A DNA stretch of 64,000 nt from Sciurus carolinensis. Taxonomy: Eukaryota; Chordata; Mammalia; Rodentia; Sciuridae. The stretch's first letter is position 1. Every line of letters begins with the position of its first letter. The notes under the pieces are model-generated. The model was not told the origin of the DNA and did not search any database. It saw only the letters and a list, made by a program, of their open reading frames with translations. The position numbers and the translations under genes were made by a program. The stretch lies in the NCBI RefSeq assembly GCF_902686445.1, contig NC_062216.1, positions 6,655,084 through 6,719,083 on the forward strand, given 5' to 3'. Of this stretch, positions 40,108 through 51,604 are shown one piece after another.

Positions 40108-40119
40108 CAGATTAATTTT

Positions 40120-40610
40120 AAGAACATCAATGTTTCAAAGACAATTACATGAAAAATGCTAATTGTTAATTTCTCAAAGAATGGAAGCTATACAGGCCTA
40201 TTGGCTCAGAAATTGGGTAATGTCAACACAGTTACAGCCATGAAGTTGTACTCAATTACTAATTTATTCTGCTGACAGATCTTGGATTTGCCTAATCAAT
40301 GTTCCCATCCCTGAAACTTACCTGTGACATGTTGAGGGGTGTGTCCTTCCTGTTCATAAGTGCTCTGCATATCCTTTGCTCTTTTGGGCATGCACTTTCC
40401 TTGCCTAGAATAGGTGGAAATACAAATTGGTAGCATGAAATTCATAGAGAGACAAAGTTGAAAAAGGACAACAATCTCATGAGCATATTTTTACCTCATT
40501 GACACTTTCACAGAGGAGATGTTTTAAATCAAGATAAAAGAAGAGTATGTAGCATACTGGTAATTACAAAAGATTGTCAGGAGAGACTTATTTAAAAAAG
40601 TGAAATGGAG
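40120..40610 (-). pseudogene. Zinc-finger unit B intron and 83-bp exon
   Basis: Collinear with 30440-30945 of unit A. The exon at 40404-40322 has acceptor ctattctag and donor GTAAGT. It is 83 bp (2 + 27 codons), and its phase joins the 1-base overhang of the KRAB-A exon to a phase-0 finger exon. It reads KESACPKEQRICRALMNRK with no stop. Confidence 0.8.
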
Positions 40611-40619
40611 AAAACTCTT

Positions 40620-41479
40620 TAAAGCAGAAAATCAGGAAAAGAGACATTATGGAAATTGTCCTCCAAAAAATACATTAACATGTTTTGCCCTAAATGAAAA
40701 TACAAATGTAGGACAAATTTTGAATATAAAAGAAAAGGAGCTATGTCAACACATGGACATATTGTCCCATTATCCATGGCTACATTTTAGACAACACTGT
40801 TCATTTGATGGCTAGGTCAGTTAATATTTCCAAGTTCATTCTCGCTGGCCTAGCACCCTTCTGTGTACAATCACAAGTCTCCATTTCTGACCTGGACCTT
40901 AGCTTGAGGAAACCATATTCCTGCTACCATCCACAGAATTTCTCCTTGCCCCAGATGCAAAGTCACACATGGTTTGCAGAACAGACACCTGAGTCATCAT
41001 AAGAAAGGAAATGGCTTTTAAGACTTCTGCCAAGAAATATGCATTATCATCAAGTCCATGAAGATGACTTAGCAAAAATGAACAGAATCTAGGAGGTGAG
41101 AGAATATATTTGACAGAGGAAATATTGAAGATAGACTATGTTCCCCAAAGAGGCAGGACTGAAGAACACTGATACTCATGACCACATTCAAAGAATGCTG
41201 AATCAACAGACCTTTCAGAAAGTTCACATCTCCACAAAATACTACTTTCAAATGGAATCCAACATAAGCACCACAAAAATATTCAAAATTCTCTTGTTTT
41301 CAGTATTGTCTTCTCAGGCACGGTGACCATATAAGAATCATTATTTGTAAATATTAGGTCTATTTATAGATTTCAAATCATTCAAGCAGGAGACTTAATT
41401 TCAATGAGTTTGTGAAATTTTGGTGTGGACCACAATCTAGTGTGGTGCAAAGTGAATTATATAATGTTGATGGACTCAC
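40620..41479. other. Intron of zinc-finger unit B
   Basis: Between the KRAB-A and 83-bp exons. No further feature is recognised, and short ORFs show no family pattern. Confidence 0.5.
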
Positions 41480-41606
41480 CAACTGAGACTAGATGATTGA
41501 TGACTTCCAGCATCACTGATCTGTGTAGCATTTTCTGAGGTGGGTCCAGCATGGCCAACTCTTCTTGGGTGGATCTTACGGTTACATCTTCAATGGTCAT
41601 TGATTC
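41480..41606 (-). CDS. KRAB-A box exon of zinc-finger unit B
   Basis: Exactly 127 bp, the standard KRAB-A exon length, with acceptor ...gttctag before 41606 and donor GTGAGT after 41480. The frame is open: [17 protein letters not shown] then [23 protein letters not shown] binds KAP1/TRIM28 (family knowledge). The invariant Trp of EEW is Leu here and LYR is LHR, changes likely to weaken KAP1 binding (inference). It belongs to the gene whose finger exon ends at 30945 and is scored as part of that pseudogene. The first, 5' UTR-type exon was not found. Confidence 0.85.
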
Positions 41607-41654
41607 CTAGAACATTATTGACAAGCAAGTTTAGACAGAGCAATTCCTTCAATT

Positions 41655-41775
41655 TCCCAAAAGAAGGGTTGAGGAGCTGAAGAAATAGCTCCTTCTGGAG
41701 AGTGCTGACCTAGCATGTGTAAGGACTGTGGTTTGAATCCCCAGCCCCTAAAGCAGGTGAAAAAAAAAAAAACTA
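41655..41775 (+). repeat. Degenerate tRNA-type SINE
   Basis: The sequence gaagaaatagctcc...gagtgctgacctagcatgtgtaaggactgtggtttgaatccccagcc followed by A13 is shaped like an old ID-type SINE with B box ggtttgaatcc. Confidence 0.5.
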
Positions 41776-42214
41776 CAAAAGAAGGGTTGAGAGAACAGCA
41801 CTGAGGCAGAAGGAAAGCCAGTGTTCATGGAGACCAAACTGCTTAGGGTACCAGCCTACTCATTCCTAGCAGCCAACACTCTTACCTTCGCAACCCAGAG
41901 ACATCCAACATTGAATTCATAGAATTTAAAGTAAAGGGATATGACATGATATAGCATCACAAATCATGAAAACATTTCAAGGACTGGTAATTGTAACTTT
42001 CAGACAGACAGGTTATAATAAAATTATCACTTTAAACATTTTGAGTAAAATTTAAATCCCCATTTATTTAAACAAAATTATCACCAGGCAAAACTTAACA
42101 ACAATTTGTCAGTCTTAAACAATGATTATGTGTAAGATTTTCACAAAGACGTATCTTAGATTCCCACCTGAAATGGTTAGTAATATGAGACTTTAAAAGG
42201 TAAGTGAATTTCTT
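41776..42214. other. Upstream intron of zinc-finger unit B
   Basis: Nothing recognised. AT-rich from 41930. Confidence 0.4.
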
Positions 42215-42217
42215 CCT

Positions 42218-45160
42218 ATCCAACACCTGGGGATTAAACAATATGCTACTTTATGATGAATGGATAACAGAAGATATTAGGAAGGAAATTAAAAAATTCT
42301 TAGAGGTAAATGAGAACAAAGAAACATCATATCAAAATCTCTGGGACACTATGAAAGCAATACTTAGAGGAAGATTTATTTCACGGAGCGCATTTAATAA
42401 AAGAAGTAAAACTCAAAAAATAAATGACCTAACACTACAGCTCAAAGCCCTAGAAAAAGAAGAACAGACCAACACCAAAAGTAGTAGCAGACAGGAAATA
42501 GTTAAACTGAGAGTTGAAATCAACGAAATTGAAACGAAAGAAACAATACAAAAAATTGACAAAATAAATAGTTGATTCTTTGAAAAAATAAACAAAATTG
42601 ATAAACCTTTAGCCACACTAACAAAGAGAAGACGAGAGAAAACCCAAATCACTAAAATTTGGAATGAACAAGGAAATATCACAACAGACACGACTGAAAT
42701 ACAAAACATAATTAGAAGCTATTTTGAAAAACTATACTCCAACAAAATAGAAAATTTTGAAGACATCAACAGGTTTCTAGAGACATATGAATTGCCTAAA
42801 CTGAACGAGGAGGACATACACAATTTAAATAGACCAATTTCAAGTAATGAAATAGAAGAAGTCATCAAAAGCCTTCCAACAAAGAAAAGTCCAGGACCAG
42901 ATGGGTTCTCAGCCGAGTTCTACAAAACTTTTAAAGAAGAACTCATTCCAATACTTCCAAAAGTATTCCAGAAAATAGAAGAGGAGGGAACTCTCCCAAA
43001 CTCATTCTAGGAAGCCAATATTACCCTGATTCCTAAGTCAGACAGAGACACATCGAGGAAAGAAAATTTCAGACCAATATCCTTAATGAACATCGACGCA
43101 AAAATTCTAAACAAAATTTTAGCAAATCGCATACAAAAACATATTAAAAAGATAGTGCACCATGATCAAGTGGGTTTCATCCCAGGGATGCAAGGTTGGT
43201 TCAACATCAGGAAATCAATAAGTGTCATTCACCATATCAATAGACTTAAAGTCAAGAATCACATGATTATTTCAATAGATGCAGAAAAAGCATTTGATAA
43301 AATACAGCACCCCTTCATGCTCAAAACACTAGAAAAAATAGGGATAGTGGGAACATTCCTTAACATTGTAAAGGCCATCTATGCTAAACCCATGGCTAAT
43401 ATCATTCTAAATGGTGAAAAACTGAAAGTATTCCCTCTAAAACCTGGAACAAGGCAGGGATGCCCTCTTTCACCACTTCTATTCAATATCGTTCTTGAAA
43501 CTCTAGCCAGAGCAATTAGACAGACCAAAGAAATTAAAGGGATACGAATAGGAAAAGAAGAACTCAAACTATCCCTATTTGCTGATGATATGATGGTATA
43601 CTTAGAGGAACCAGGAAATTCTGCCAGAAAGCTTTTAGATCTCATAAGTGAATACAGTAAAGTAGTGGGATATAAGATCAATGCACAAAAATCTAAGGCA
43701 TTTTTATACATAAGCGATGAATCTTCAGAAAGAGAAATTAGGAAAACTACCCCATTCACAATAGCTTCGAAAAAAATAAAGTATTTGGGAATCAATCTCA
43801 CAAAAGAGGTGAAAGACCTCTACAATGAGAACTACAGAACACTAAAGAAAGAAATTCAAGAAAACCTTAGAAGATGGAAAGATCTCCCATGTTCTTGGAT
43901 AGGAAGAATTAATATTGTCAAAATGGCCATACTACCAAAAGTGCTATACAGATTCAATGCAATTCCAATTAAAATCCCAATGATGTACCTTACAGAAATA
44001 GAGCAAGCAATTATGAAATTCATCTGGAAGAATAAAAAACCCAGAATAGCTAAAGCAATCCTTGGCAGAAAGAGTGAAGCAGGGGGTAACGCAATACCAG
44101 ATCTTCAACTCTAGTACAAAGCAATAGTAACAAAAATGGCATGGTATTGGTACCAAAATAGAAAGGTGGATCAATGGTACAGAATAGAGGACACGGACAC
44201 AAACCCAAATAAATACAATTTTCTCATACTAGACAAAGGGGCCAAAAATATGCAATGGAGAAAAGATAGCCTCTTCAACAAATGGTGCTGGGAGAATTGG
44301 AAATCCATATGCAACAGAATGAAACTAAACCCATATCTCTCACCATGCACAAAACTAAATTCAAAATGGATTAAGGATCTCGGAATCAGACCAGAGACCT
44401 TGCATCTTTATAGAAGAAAAAGTAAGTCCAGAGTTTCAACATGTTGTCTTAGGACCAGACTTCCTCTACAGGAATCCCATAGCACAAGAAATAAAAGCAA
44501 GAATTAATAACTGGGATAGATTCAAACTAAAAAGCTTTCTCTCAGCAAAGGAAACTATCAGCAATGTGAAGAAAGAGCCTACAGAGTGGGAGAAAATATT
44601 TGCCAATCATACTTCAGATAGAGCGCTAATCTCCAGAATTTATAAAGAACACAAAAAACTCTACACCAAGAATGTAAATAATCCAACTGACAAATGGGCT
44701 CAGGAAATGAATAGACAATTCACAGAAGAAGATATACAAGCAATTAACAAACATATGGAAAAATGTTCAACATCTCTAGTAACAAGAGAAATGCAAATCA
44801 AAACCACCCTAAGATTCCATCTCACCCCAATTAGAATGGCAATTATCAAGAATACAAGCAACAACAGGTGTTGGCGAGGATGTGGGGAGAAAGGTACACT
44901 CTTACATTGCTGGTGGGGCTGCAAATTAGTGCAGCCACTCTGGAAAGCAGTGTGGAGATTCCTTAGAAAACTTGGAATGGAAACACCATTTGACCCAGCT
45001 ATCCCACTCCTTGGCCTATACTCCAAGGACTTAAAATCAGCATATTACAGAGATACAGCCACATCAATGTTCATAGCTGCTCAGTTCACAATAGCCAGAT
45101 TGTGGAACCAACCTAGATGTCCTTCAATTGATGAATAGATAAAGAAAATGTGGTATATAT
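42218..45160 (+). pseudogene. L1 ORF2 fragment (end of endonuclease to C-terminus)
   Basis: A single frame runs from 42218 to about 44420 with only three stops: TGA at 42573-42575 (Trp in the other L1), TAG at 43008-43010 and TAG at 44112-44114. The two TAGs are also present in the other L1. The reverse transcriptase (43086-44114) holds the [12 protein letters not shown] catalytic motif. A 1-base insertion near 44410 shifts the frame, and the C-terminal Cys-rich domain continues at 44566-45138 until a private TAG. Confidence 0.92.
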
Positions 45161-45557
45161 ATACAATGGAATATTACTCAGCCTTAATGAATGATAAAAT
45201 TATGGTATTTGCAGGCAAATGAATGAAACTGGAGAATATCATGCTAAGTGAGATAAGCCAATCTCAAAAAACCAAAGGAAGAACGATATCACTAATAAGT
45301 GGATGATGACACATAATGGGGGGTGGGAAGGTTTAGTGTTGAGGTTGGAGTTGGGTTTAGGGAAGGGGGCAGGAATGGAGGAAGGAAGGACTGTATAGAT
45401 GGTGGGGAAGGGTGGGAGGGGAGGGGGGGAAGGGAAAAAATGGCAGAATGAATCAAACAACATTACCCTATGTAAATTTATGATTACACAAATGGTATGC
45501 CTTTACACCATGTACAGACAGAGAAAGAACATGTATCCCATTTGTTTACAATAAAAA
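42218..45557 (+). mobile_element. 5'-truncated L1, plus strand, inverted relative to 33-40 kb copy
   Basis: Starts inside ORF2 (ccaacacctggggattaaac, equivalent to 36610 of the other copy) and ends with the L1 3' UTR and A10 tail near 45557. It is of the same lineage as the L1 at 33263-40107. The left flank ctttaaaaggtaag and right flank aaaagtaac suggest an imperfect short duplication with a TT|AAAA cut, which is uncertain. Confidence 0.9.
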
Positions 45558-45745
45558 AAAAAGTAACTATGGGTAAATGACAGAAATATCAACAGAGGGT
45601 GTGGGGAGGGAAGGGGAAGGAGAGGTGTCCGGACTGAATTAGAACAAGACACATCCCACACTGTCATGATTACCTCCACATGGACTCTACTGTCCTATGT
45701 AGCTAAAAGACACTAAAAGAAAAAGAAAAAGAAAAAGAAGCTGAG
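45558..45745 (+). repeat. L1 3' UTR fragment of another subfamily with (AAAAAG)n
   Basis: ggtgtggggagggaaggggaaggagagg...gactgaattagaacaag...ctactgtcctatgtagctaaaagacac resembles another sciurid L1 3' end. It finishes in AAAAAG repeats (45716-45740), directly abutting the previous L1. Confidence 0.5.
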
Positions 45746-47555
45746 CAAGTCCTAGAGCTCTTTTGACAGCTGGTGGCTGCAGTTACCAATGCTTTACTGA
45801 ACACTTAAGCGTCTGCTCAAGGGGCCAACTTATTTTGTGTGTCCTTCTCACAAAAACTATGACAGAAGCCAATACGGTCCACTCGTCTGTGCAGGAGAAC
45901 CTCTCAGAGGGGACGGAGATGTCTGCAGCAGAACTGCTTGGTGACAGATGTGTGCCCGCCTCCCATCCTACACCGGTACCACCGGAGGATGTCCCCACCA
46001 GGGAGCAACATCTGCGGGATGCAGCAGTCCCCTGAGCACAGCTAGCCAGCATCTTCCCAGGGAGCGGGTGGGGGCCTGGCTAAGATGGCACCGTCCGTCC
46101 AGCCCGGGACCAGGCGCTTGCTTTCTGGCCACGTGAAGCCCGCTGTGTGGCCTCTCACACCGTCACCCGGAGCAAGTGCATCTGGGTTGAGCTATGTGCT
46201 CAGTGCCACACTAGGTCCAGATCCATGGGCTGCCAACAGGCGGGGCACCCTCAGCTGTGTCGCCTATCCAGCCGGCCATGTGCCCAGGTCGCAGGACCCA
46301 GCGTGACCCCCAGGGCAACTGTGCGAGCAGTTCGGATGTGCGCAGGGAGGGTGGGCGGAGCCCTCCTGACAGGCGAGTGCAGTTCCTGAGAGTGAGCTTG
46401 TCCTAACACTGAGGATGCCCCGCTCCTGTGAGGCCATGCACTTCGTCACGACGCAGCAGGAGAGGTCTCGTCAGGTGCAGCCACTGCATCCTGGACTTCC
46501 CAGCCTCCAGAACTGTGAGCCCCTAGGTCTCTGTTCCTTAGAAAGTGCCCGGGCTCAGGCATCTGTGACAGCAGCACCGGTGGAGGCACAGGAAACCCCA
46601 AGTGTGTGATGGTGCCCACATCTCAGACCCCAGGTGACATTCAGCTGCCCGCGCCAGGGCAGGGCCATTCAGGGCCCGGCTCATAAGAGGTGCCAGCGGA
46701 TGGAGGTTCCTCTCCCTCTGCCCACGGGGACATGCATGCCCAGGCTTCCCAGTGCTCCCCAGCTCCTTACAGTTTCCCACGGAGCGTCCTGGACTAGGGC
46801 CAGGGACAGGAATGCATCCTCAGGTGGGGCTTCATCAAGGAGGGCCTCCAACCTCAGGGTGGATCTTTGCATCTGGGGCCAGAAATCCATGGTTGGAAAA
46901 AGAAGGCAGCTGCCCGGGGCCTGGGGTGGGCAGTCTGCACCGGGCTGCGCGGCAGGGAAATGTAGACAGGGCTGGTGGGCCCTGGAGGTGAGCACAGAGC
47001 TGGCACCAGGGAAGGGAGGGCCCACAGGACAATGACAGGGGCAGCCCAGGCCCGGAGCCGGTGGAAGCCATCAGGTCTCATGGGCAGCTCCGCAGTGGCG
47101 AGCACAGGTGGGGCCTTAGCGGATAGGGAGAGCTGGAGGCTCCCCTCCAGGGCACTAATAGGGCTGCTGACAGGTGTGGGCACCATCGCTCCAGGCAGCC
47201 CTGTCCACTGCAGGTACAGGGCTGAGGATGCAGAGGGAAGCTTGCCCAGGGCCAGGCCCAGGCAGGCAGGAGGGTGTGGCGCCCAAGGTGAATTCCCAAG
47301 GAAGTGGGCTCAGGAGACAGGGCTAAATGGAAAATAGATGCTTTCAGAGCCGCTCACAGTGAAACCGAGCCTGGCAATGAAGGAGAAGGTGGAGATACTA
47401 CAGGCAGAGAAAAAGGGACCTGCAAAGTAAACCATTTCCATCTTAGTGTCTCCTCACTCATGTTCCAAATTGTATGCTATGATCTTGTATCAGTTTTATG
47501 TTCTGAAACAATATAAATGTTATGGCTTCATCTTTCAAAAAAAATAAACACTAAA
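45746..47555. other. GC-rich unassigned segment
   Basis: About 60% GC by eye between AT-rich neighbours. Overlapping ORFs on both strands (up to 133 codons) reflect base composition and show no family features. 46425-46540 contains an MLT1-like LTR end (gaggccatgcacttc...ctggacttcccagcctccagaactgtgag). No CpG island with a first exon could be shown. Confidence 0.45.
46425..46540 (+). repeat. MLT1-type (MaLR) LTR fragment
   Basis: The words catcctggacttcccagcctccagaactgtgag are characteristic of the 3' part of MLT1 LTRs (recognition from memory of the family consensus). Limits are approximate. Confidence 0.55.
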
Positions 47556-47559
47556 TGAC

Positions 47560-48760
47560 TATTTTAAGAATTATTTGTCATTTTAGCATATAGACTGAAC
47601 TTTGGTTTATACTAGTGCGTTAGTATTTGACCTTAGGGGAAAACATTCAATAATTTTCACTGTTGTGTTACTTATATACACACATAAACATATAAGTTTA
47701 CCCATAATTTAAATTTTTAATCACTTAATTAGACCCTATTGATGATTACTTAGATATATTACAGCTTTATTTTATCACTTAAAGACTTTTTGCCTAGAAA
47801 CACATTTTTCTTCGTACATATAGATTTATATCTAGAATCCTTTAATTTTTTTAATCTGTTGAACCCCCTTTTTAAAATTTATATTCTGAAACAACCCTTG
47901 TAAATTTCTCAATTTAGATAAATTACTTCATTTTAATAAGATGAAATACTTTTTATTTATTGAACTCTATTTGAAATGTAGTTGAAACTTTTGAACCTTT
48001 TGTAGAGAATTTTCCCTGTTGAAACCTTTAGTAATCTTGGTTTTAGAGATAAAGTAACTTGAAACCCCTGTTTGTATTTACCAATTTATGAAAACAACCA
48101 TAATGTGTTAAGTATGTTACCCTATGGAATTTAAGGTGTTAAGAGTACTTGATTTTATATTTAACAGTGAGCATCTTAACATTCAAATCAGTAATATGTC
48201 TCTAACATACACATCCCTGATCAATCTCATATAGGTCAAATCTAAATTACTTATTTTTAAAATCCAAGGTATCAGACAGGTGTATTGGGCCGCAATTCTT
48301 TCTTTCCTGTTGACAAAAAAATCTAGAAATAGTGGATATTAGATATCTTATAGACATTAATATTTTAAGAGTTGCATGACCTCCTAGAGAAACTTGTGAG
48401 TTGTAAAGACATCTTTACTTGTATTTGCTTACCCAATTGAAATTGAACCTTTTAAATTTTGTGAATTTAAGGTAGTTGGATTCATTTTTTAAAAAGTTTT
48501 AGTTTTTGAGCTCATATGTCAACTTTGGTTAGAAAACATAGGTAGATGTGATGATATACTGGTGTACATGCACATAAAACAGATAAAGAAAGGCCTTGTA
48601 GCTTATTTTTAAAAACCCACAAAATTGAGAGCTAACCCTTGTACATTGGCCTCTGAATGAGACAGAGCATGAGAAAGACTTTATAGTTGGATAAAATAGG
48701 TCTGATCCAAAAATTAACCTAGGTGCAGATCAAAATAGTGAAGTTAAATAGTAGAATGTC
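47560..48760. repeat. AT-rich module shared with provirus interior (19130-20280)
   Basis: Collinear, diverged copy of the noncoding part of the class II provirus: tagactgaactttggtttata, gttgaaacttttg, accaatttatgaaaacaacc, aatttaaggtgttaagagtac, attaacctaggt all occur in the same order and direction. It has no ORF and lies on the left of class I gag and LTR remnants. Confidence 0.8.
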
Positions 48761-49106
48761 AAAAGTTGTTTTGGCTTCCATCCTGATGTGCTCTTGCTCA
48801 TCACAGATGAGAAGAATTAAGAAACTATAGACAAAGGTTATGCCCTATTCCTCCATGAAGGAGTTTCCTGAAGAGACAGAAAGGGAGCCTGCTTCTGTTG
48901 GTCTCCTCCAGAGAGTCCCCTCAGGTTAGGGTCTTGTACTAAACCATTTTTTCTGATCTCTTGGACAGCAGCCATCAAAGTTTTTGCATGGAATTTTGGT
49001 GGAGGAAGTCCAATAGTTGGAAGTGCCTGTTGGCAGCAGGTACATTTCCATGTAAGCTTTAGTGATCATTATTTTAAAATATTTTAAACCATTTAAAAAA
49101 AATTTT

Positions 49107-49460
49107 TCATGTAAGACATTTGTTAAGGATGTTCAGGCTGCCCAGAGACAATTTGGTGGTCCCCTGAGGGGGCCATCTGACCATGAAAGTTGGCCATTCT
49201 CTCCCACAGAATTTAGAGAGAGAAGAGATGTCATTCCAGGTCATGTAGTCAGGGGCCCTTCTCTGGAATTCCTGGAAATTGGTCAACATACATTGAAGGG
49301 CAGTACATGACAAACATGAGGGAGACTGACCCACATCCACACTCAGGGACAAACAAAAAACAGAAAAAGATGAAAAAACTTGGAGCCAGTAAGACACCAA
49401 AGACAATGACAAGTGGTCACTACAGATTCCTGACCTGAGGGCCTGGACCTCAGAAAGCAA
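49107..49460 (-). pseudogene. gag: Class I (gammaretrovirus-like) gag matrix remnant
   Basis: The minus-strand frame contains SLSKFCGREWPTFMVRWPPQGT. The pattern C-x3-WP-x-F-x-V-x-WP-x2-G-T is the typical end of gammaretroviral matrix. Upstream lies CMLTNFQEFQRRAPDYMTWND, comparable to the first helix region. It sits where gag should be relative to the LTR at 49734-50280, after about 270 bp of leader. The true start codon is not clear, since the Met at 49460 is followed by sequence unlike a matrix N-terminus. No capsid or pol follows. It is a decayed fragment. Confidence 0.6.
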
Positions 49461-49709
49461 TGCTGTTTCCAGCCTTCCTCAGAGTACAAAGATATGAATC
49501 CACCAGAGGTAGACTTACCTGTGTGCCCTGGGGGCACAAACAGGTGTCTCTTGAAGAATTTAGTTCACTCCTGTGTTGGGGCTCTGCAGCCTGGGGCTGA
49601 GGAAAGTCTCTCAGAGGCCTTACATTGGAGCAACAGCTTTTATGGCTTCTCCGCACCCACAGGAGTTTCCAGGTCAGTGGTGCGTCATGGTTATGCACCT
49701 GGCAGCGAA

Positions 49710-49728
49710 TATCTCTTGGGGTCCTCAA
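49710..49728 (-). other. Degraded primer site, tRNA-Gln-like
   Basis: The minus strand TTGAGGACCCCAAGAGATA agrees with a tRNA-Gln primer site at about 13 of 19 bases and lies five bases from the LTR end. Tentative. Confidence 0.35.
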
Positions 49729-49733
49729 AAAGT

Positions 49734-50280
49734 TGTGAGGCACAACTGAAGATCAGAATGATCAGCACCGAGAAGTCCAAATTTGAGAGTCTATATTATC
49801 CACCATGCTGACTGTCTCACACTATGCCCCCAAAATAGCTATGGGAATAAAAGACCCGACCATAGGTTGGTAGGGGTTTTTGTACCATAAGTCAGTACAA
49901 TCCTAAGTGTCTGTGGCTATGATTTAAAATTACAAACTAACATCATGAGATCTAAAATCATTAGCAGAAGGGGGGAAGAGGGTCAAAGTCACCTTACCTA
50001 GGTAGAAATTAAGAAATGGTTACTAATGTGTAGACAATCAATGTGGACATCAGTGTTCACATGATACATTGTTTAGGAAAAATGAGAATCAGAAACACCA
50101 CAAATTTTTGCTATATTAAAATTTCCATTTTGTGTTGCAAAATATGTAATGCTAAGCTACTGTTGATGGGTACAGAGGTGGGGTGTTCCTGTGGGAGAAG
50201 TATTTTCTACATAACTTGGAGTGTCAGGGTAAAATGGAGTCTGTTTAGTCATTGCCCATGTAGCCTGTCCCATAACATTT
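49734..50280 (-). repeat. LTR, class I-like family (copy 2), probable 5' LTR
   Basis: Matches the solo LTR at 16351-16880 along its length. Ends are tgtgagg...cccataaca. To its left lie a degraded primer site and gag, so this is the 5' LTR of a minus-strand element whose 3' part is lost or replaced. Confidence 0.65.
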
Positions 50281-50379
50281 CCATGGAGAAAAATAAGTGA
50301 GTCCATCCCACAAGGAAATAGAAAGAGCTAGACTCTATCTTGTAAACTGAGATTCATATTCACCCAAGAGGATGAACAA

Positions 50380-50600
50380 ATGGGTGCTGGACTCTAGCGA
50401 ACATTTTTTTGGACATGTGAGGAGATCATTATAGGGTTTTTGTCCTCCTGATGATTATGTGCAGAAATACAATTATTGATTTCCTTGTGTTCAGCCAAAC
50501 TTGCATCCCAAAGTGAAAAACATATGTGTATCTAAAATATAATAAAATTATTGAAATCCTTTCCTTTGAACTAAGACTTCCTTAGGTAGAATGGCAAGAA
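50380..50600 (-). repeat. Old L1 ORF2 fragment
   Basis: aaatgggtgctggactctagcgaa...gagatcattatagggtttttgtcctcctgatgattatg...gatttccttgtgttcagcc is the minus-strand reverse-transcriptase region of an old L1. It is closely similar to 51605-51790. Confidence 0.65.
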
Positions 50601-51600
50601 AAATAATCATTCAGAACACATGAAGCAAAATTAGTAAGTACCAAATGCCATTTAGAGTATCTTGCATTTGTCAGGTTCCTAAGGCCTCAGAGTCATTCCA
50701 CCTGTCAAATCTGAACATGTTCCTGAAGAGATTTTGCTGCAGAAAGATTGACAAAGTGGTCCAGGGAAACAGCAAGTATCTAGGACACAATGATTGGCAA
50801 ATCAGGGACCCTGAGTAGAGTCTTGTGATGCAAAGGTGTGAGTCACAGATTTACAGGAAATGGCCCCGGGGGATTCCTTTAGATTCAGTAGTTCACAATT
50901 TGGATCAAGTCACCCTGGGTCAGTATAAAAGTCCAGGGCCATGACCATTCCTCACTAGTCCTTATCCTGACACCCTGGAGGCTGCATCTCCTGCCCTGCT
51001 GTGTCTCCAGCAGCCACCTGTCTGACAACCTTCTCACACAAAAGAGCAGAACAATGGGATTGCAGGTTGGTTTCATTCTTCCAGGTGCTTTTCAGATTGT
51101 TGCTGGAAATATTAATAGATTGGAGGAAAAGGAATGCCAGAGGTTTCAGTGCGGGCTAAGGATTGCTTCATTTGAAATTGTGTGCCTTTCTACTGAGGAG
51201 GATAAAATGAGTACTGGTAGAAACACCTGATGGATTTGGGGTGTTGATCTTATCTCCACTTCTTTGCCTAATTCATTAGGAGCTCTGTAGGTCTTCTGGT
51301 GAGCTTTGTGGGTCTTCTAAAGACAGGATCCTGTCCTCAGCAACGGGGCCAATGTGAATTTTCTTTCCCTATATATATCTACTCAGGATGCTTAATTTAC
51401 ATCTTTTGCTTGATTTTCAGGGCTAGTTTCAAGATTTAGATTGAAGAGGAGTGTGGTATATGGGCATGCGTGTCTGTTCCTGTGTTTACACAAAATGCTC
51501 TCGTTTCTTCCCGAGCATAATGTTGCTCTTGGACTTTTCAGCTCTAGCCTGTGGGCTGCTGAGGTAGGTTCCCTCTATCCCTAGATTTTCTGTTTTTATA
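50601..51600. other. Unassigned sequence with promoter-like motif
   Basis: No gene recognised. A TATA box (gtataaaag at 50920-50928) lies in a GC-richer stretch and is followed by gattgcag|gttggt near 51065, but no coding exon can be named. Confidence 0.35.
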
Positions 51601-51604
51601 AACA

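Larger units (their letters stand above)
33251..40119 (-). mobile_element. Near-full-length L1 with 12-bp target duplication
   Basis: The L1 body is 33263-40107 (6845 bp), minus strand, flanked by cagattaatttt at 33251-33262 and 40108-40119. On the minus strand the cut site is TT|AAAA, as expected for L1. The 5' UTR (40107-38417) has tandem monomers and a YY1 motif. ORF1 (38416-37404), ORF2 (37372-33522) and a 3' UTR with A-rich tail follow. Both ORFs carry stops or frameshifts, so the copy is inactive. It interrupts the last intron of the zinc-finger unit B; the same intron is uninterrupted in unit A. Confidence 0.95.

Noticed and set aside
45763..47516. Many overlapping ORFs up to 133 codons on both strands
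   Set aside because: GC-rich DNA with few stops. No conserved motif, no preferred strand, and no exon structure could be shown.
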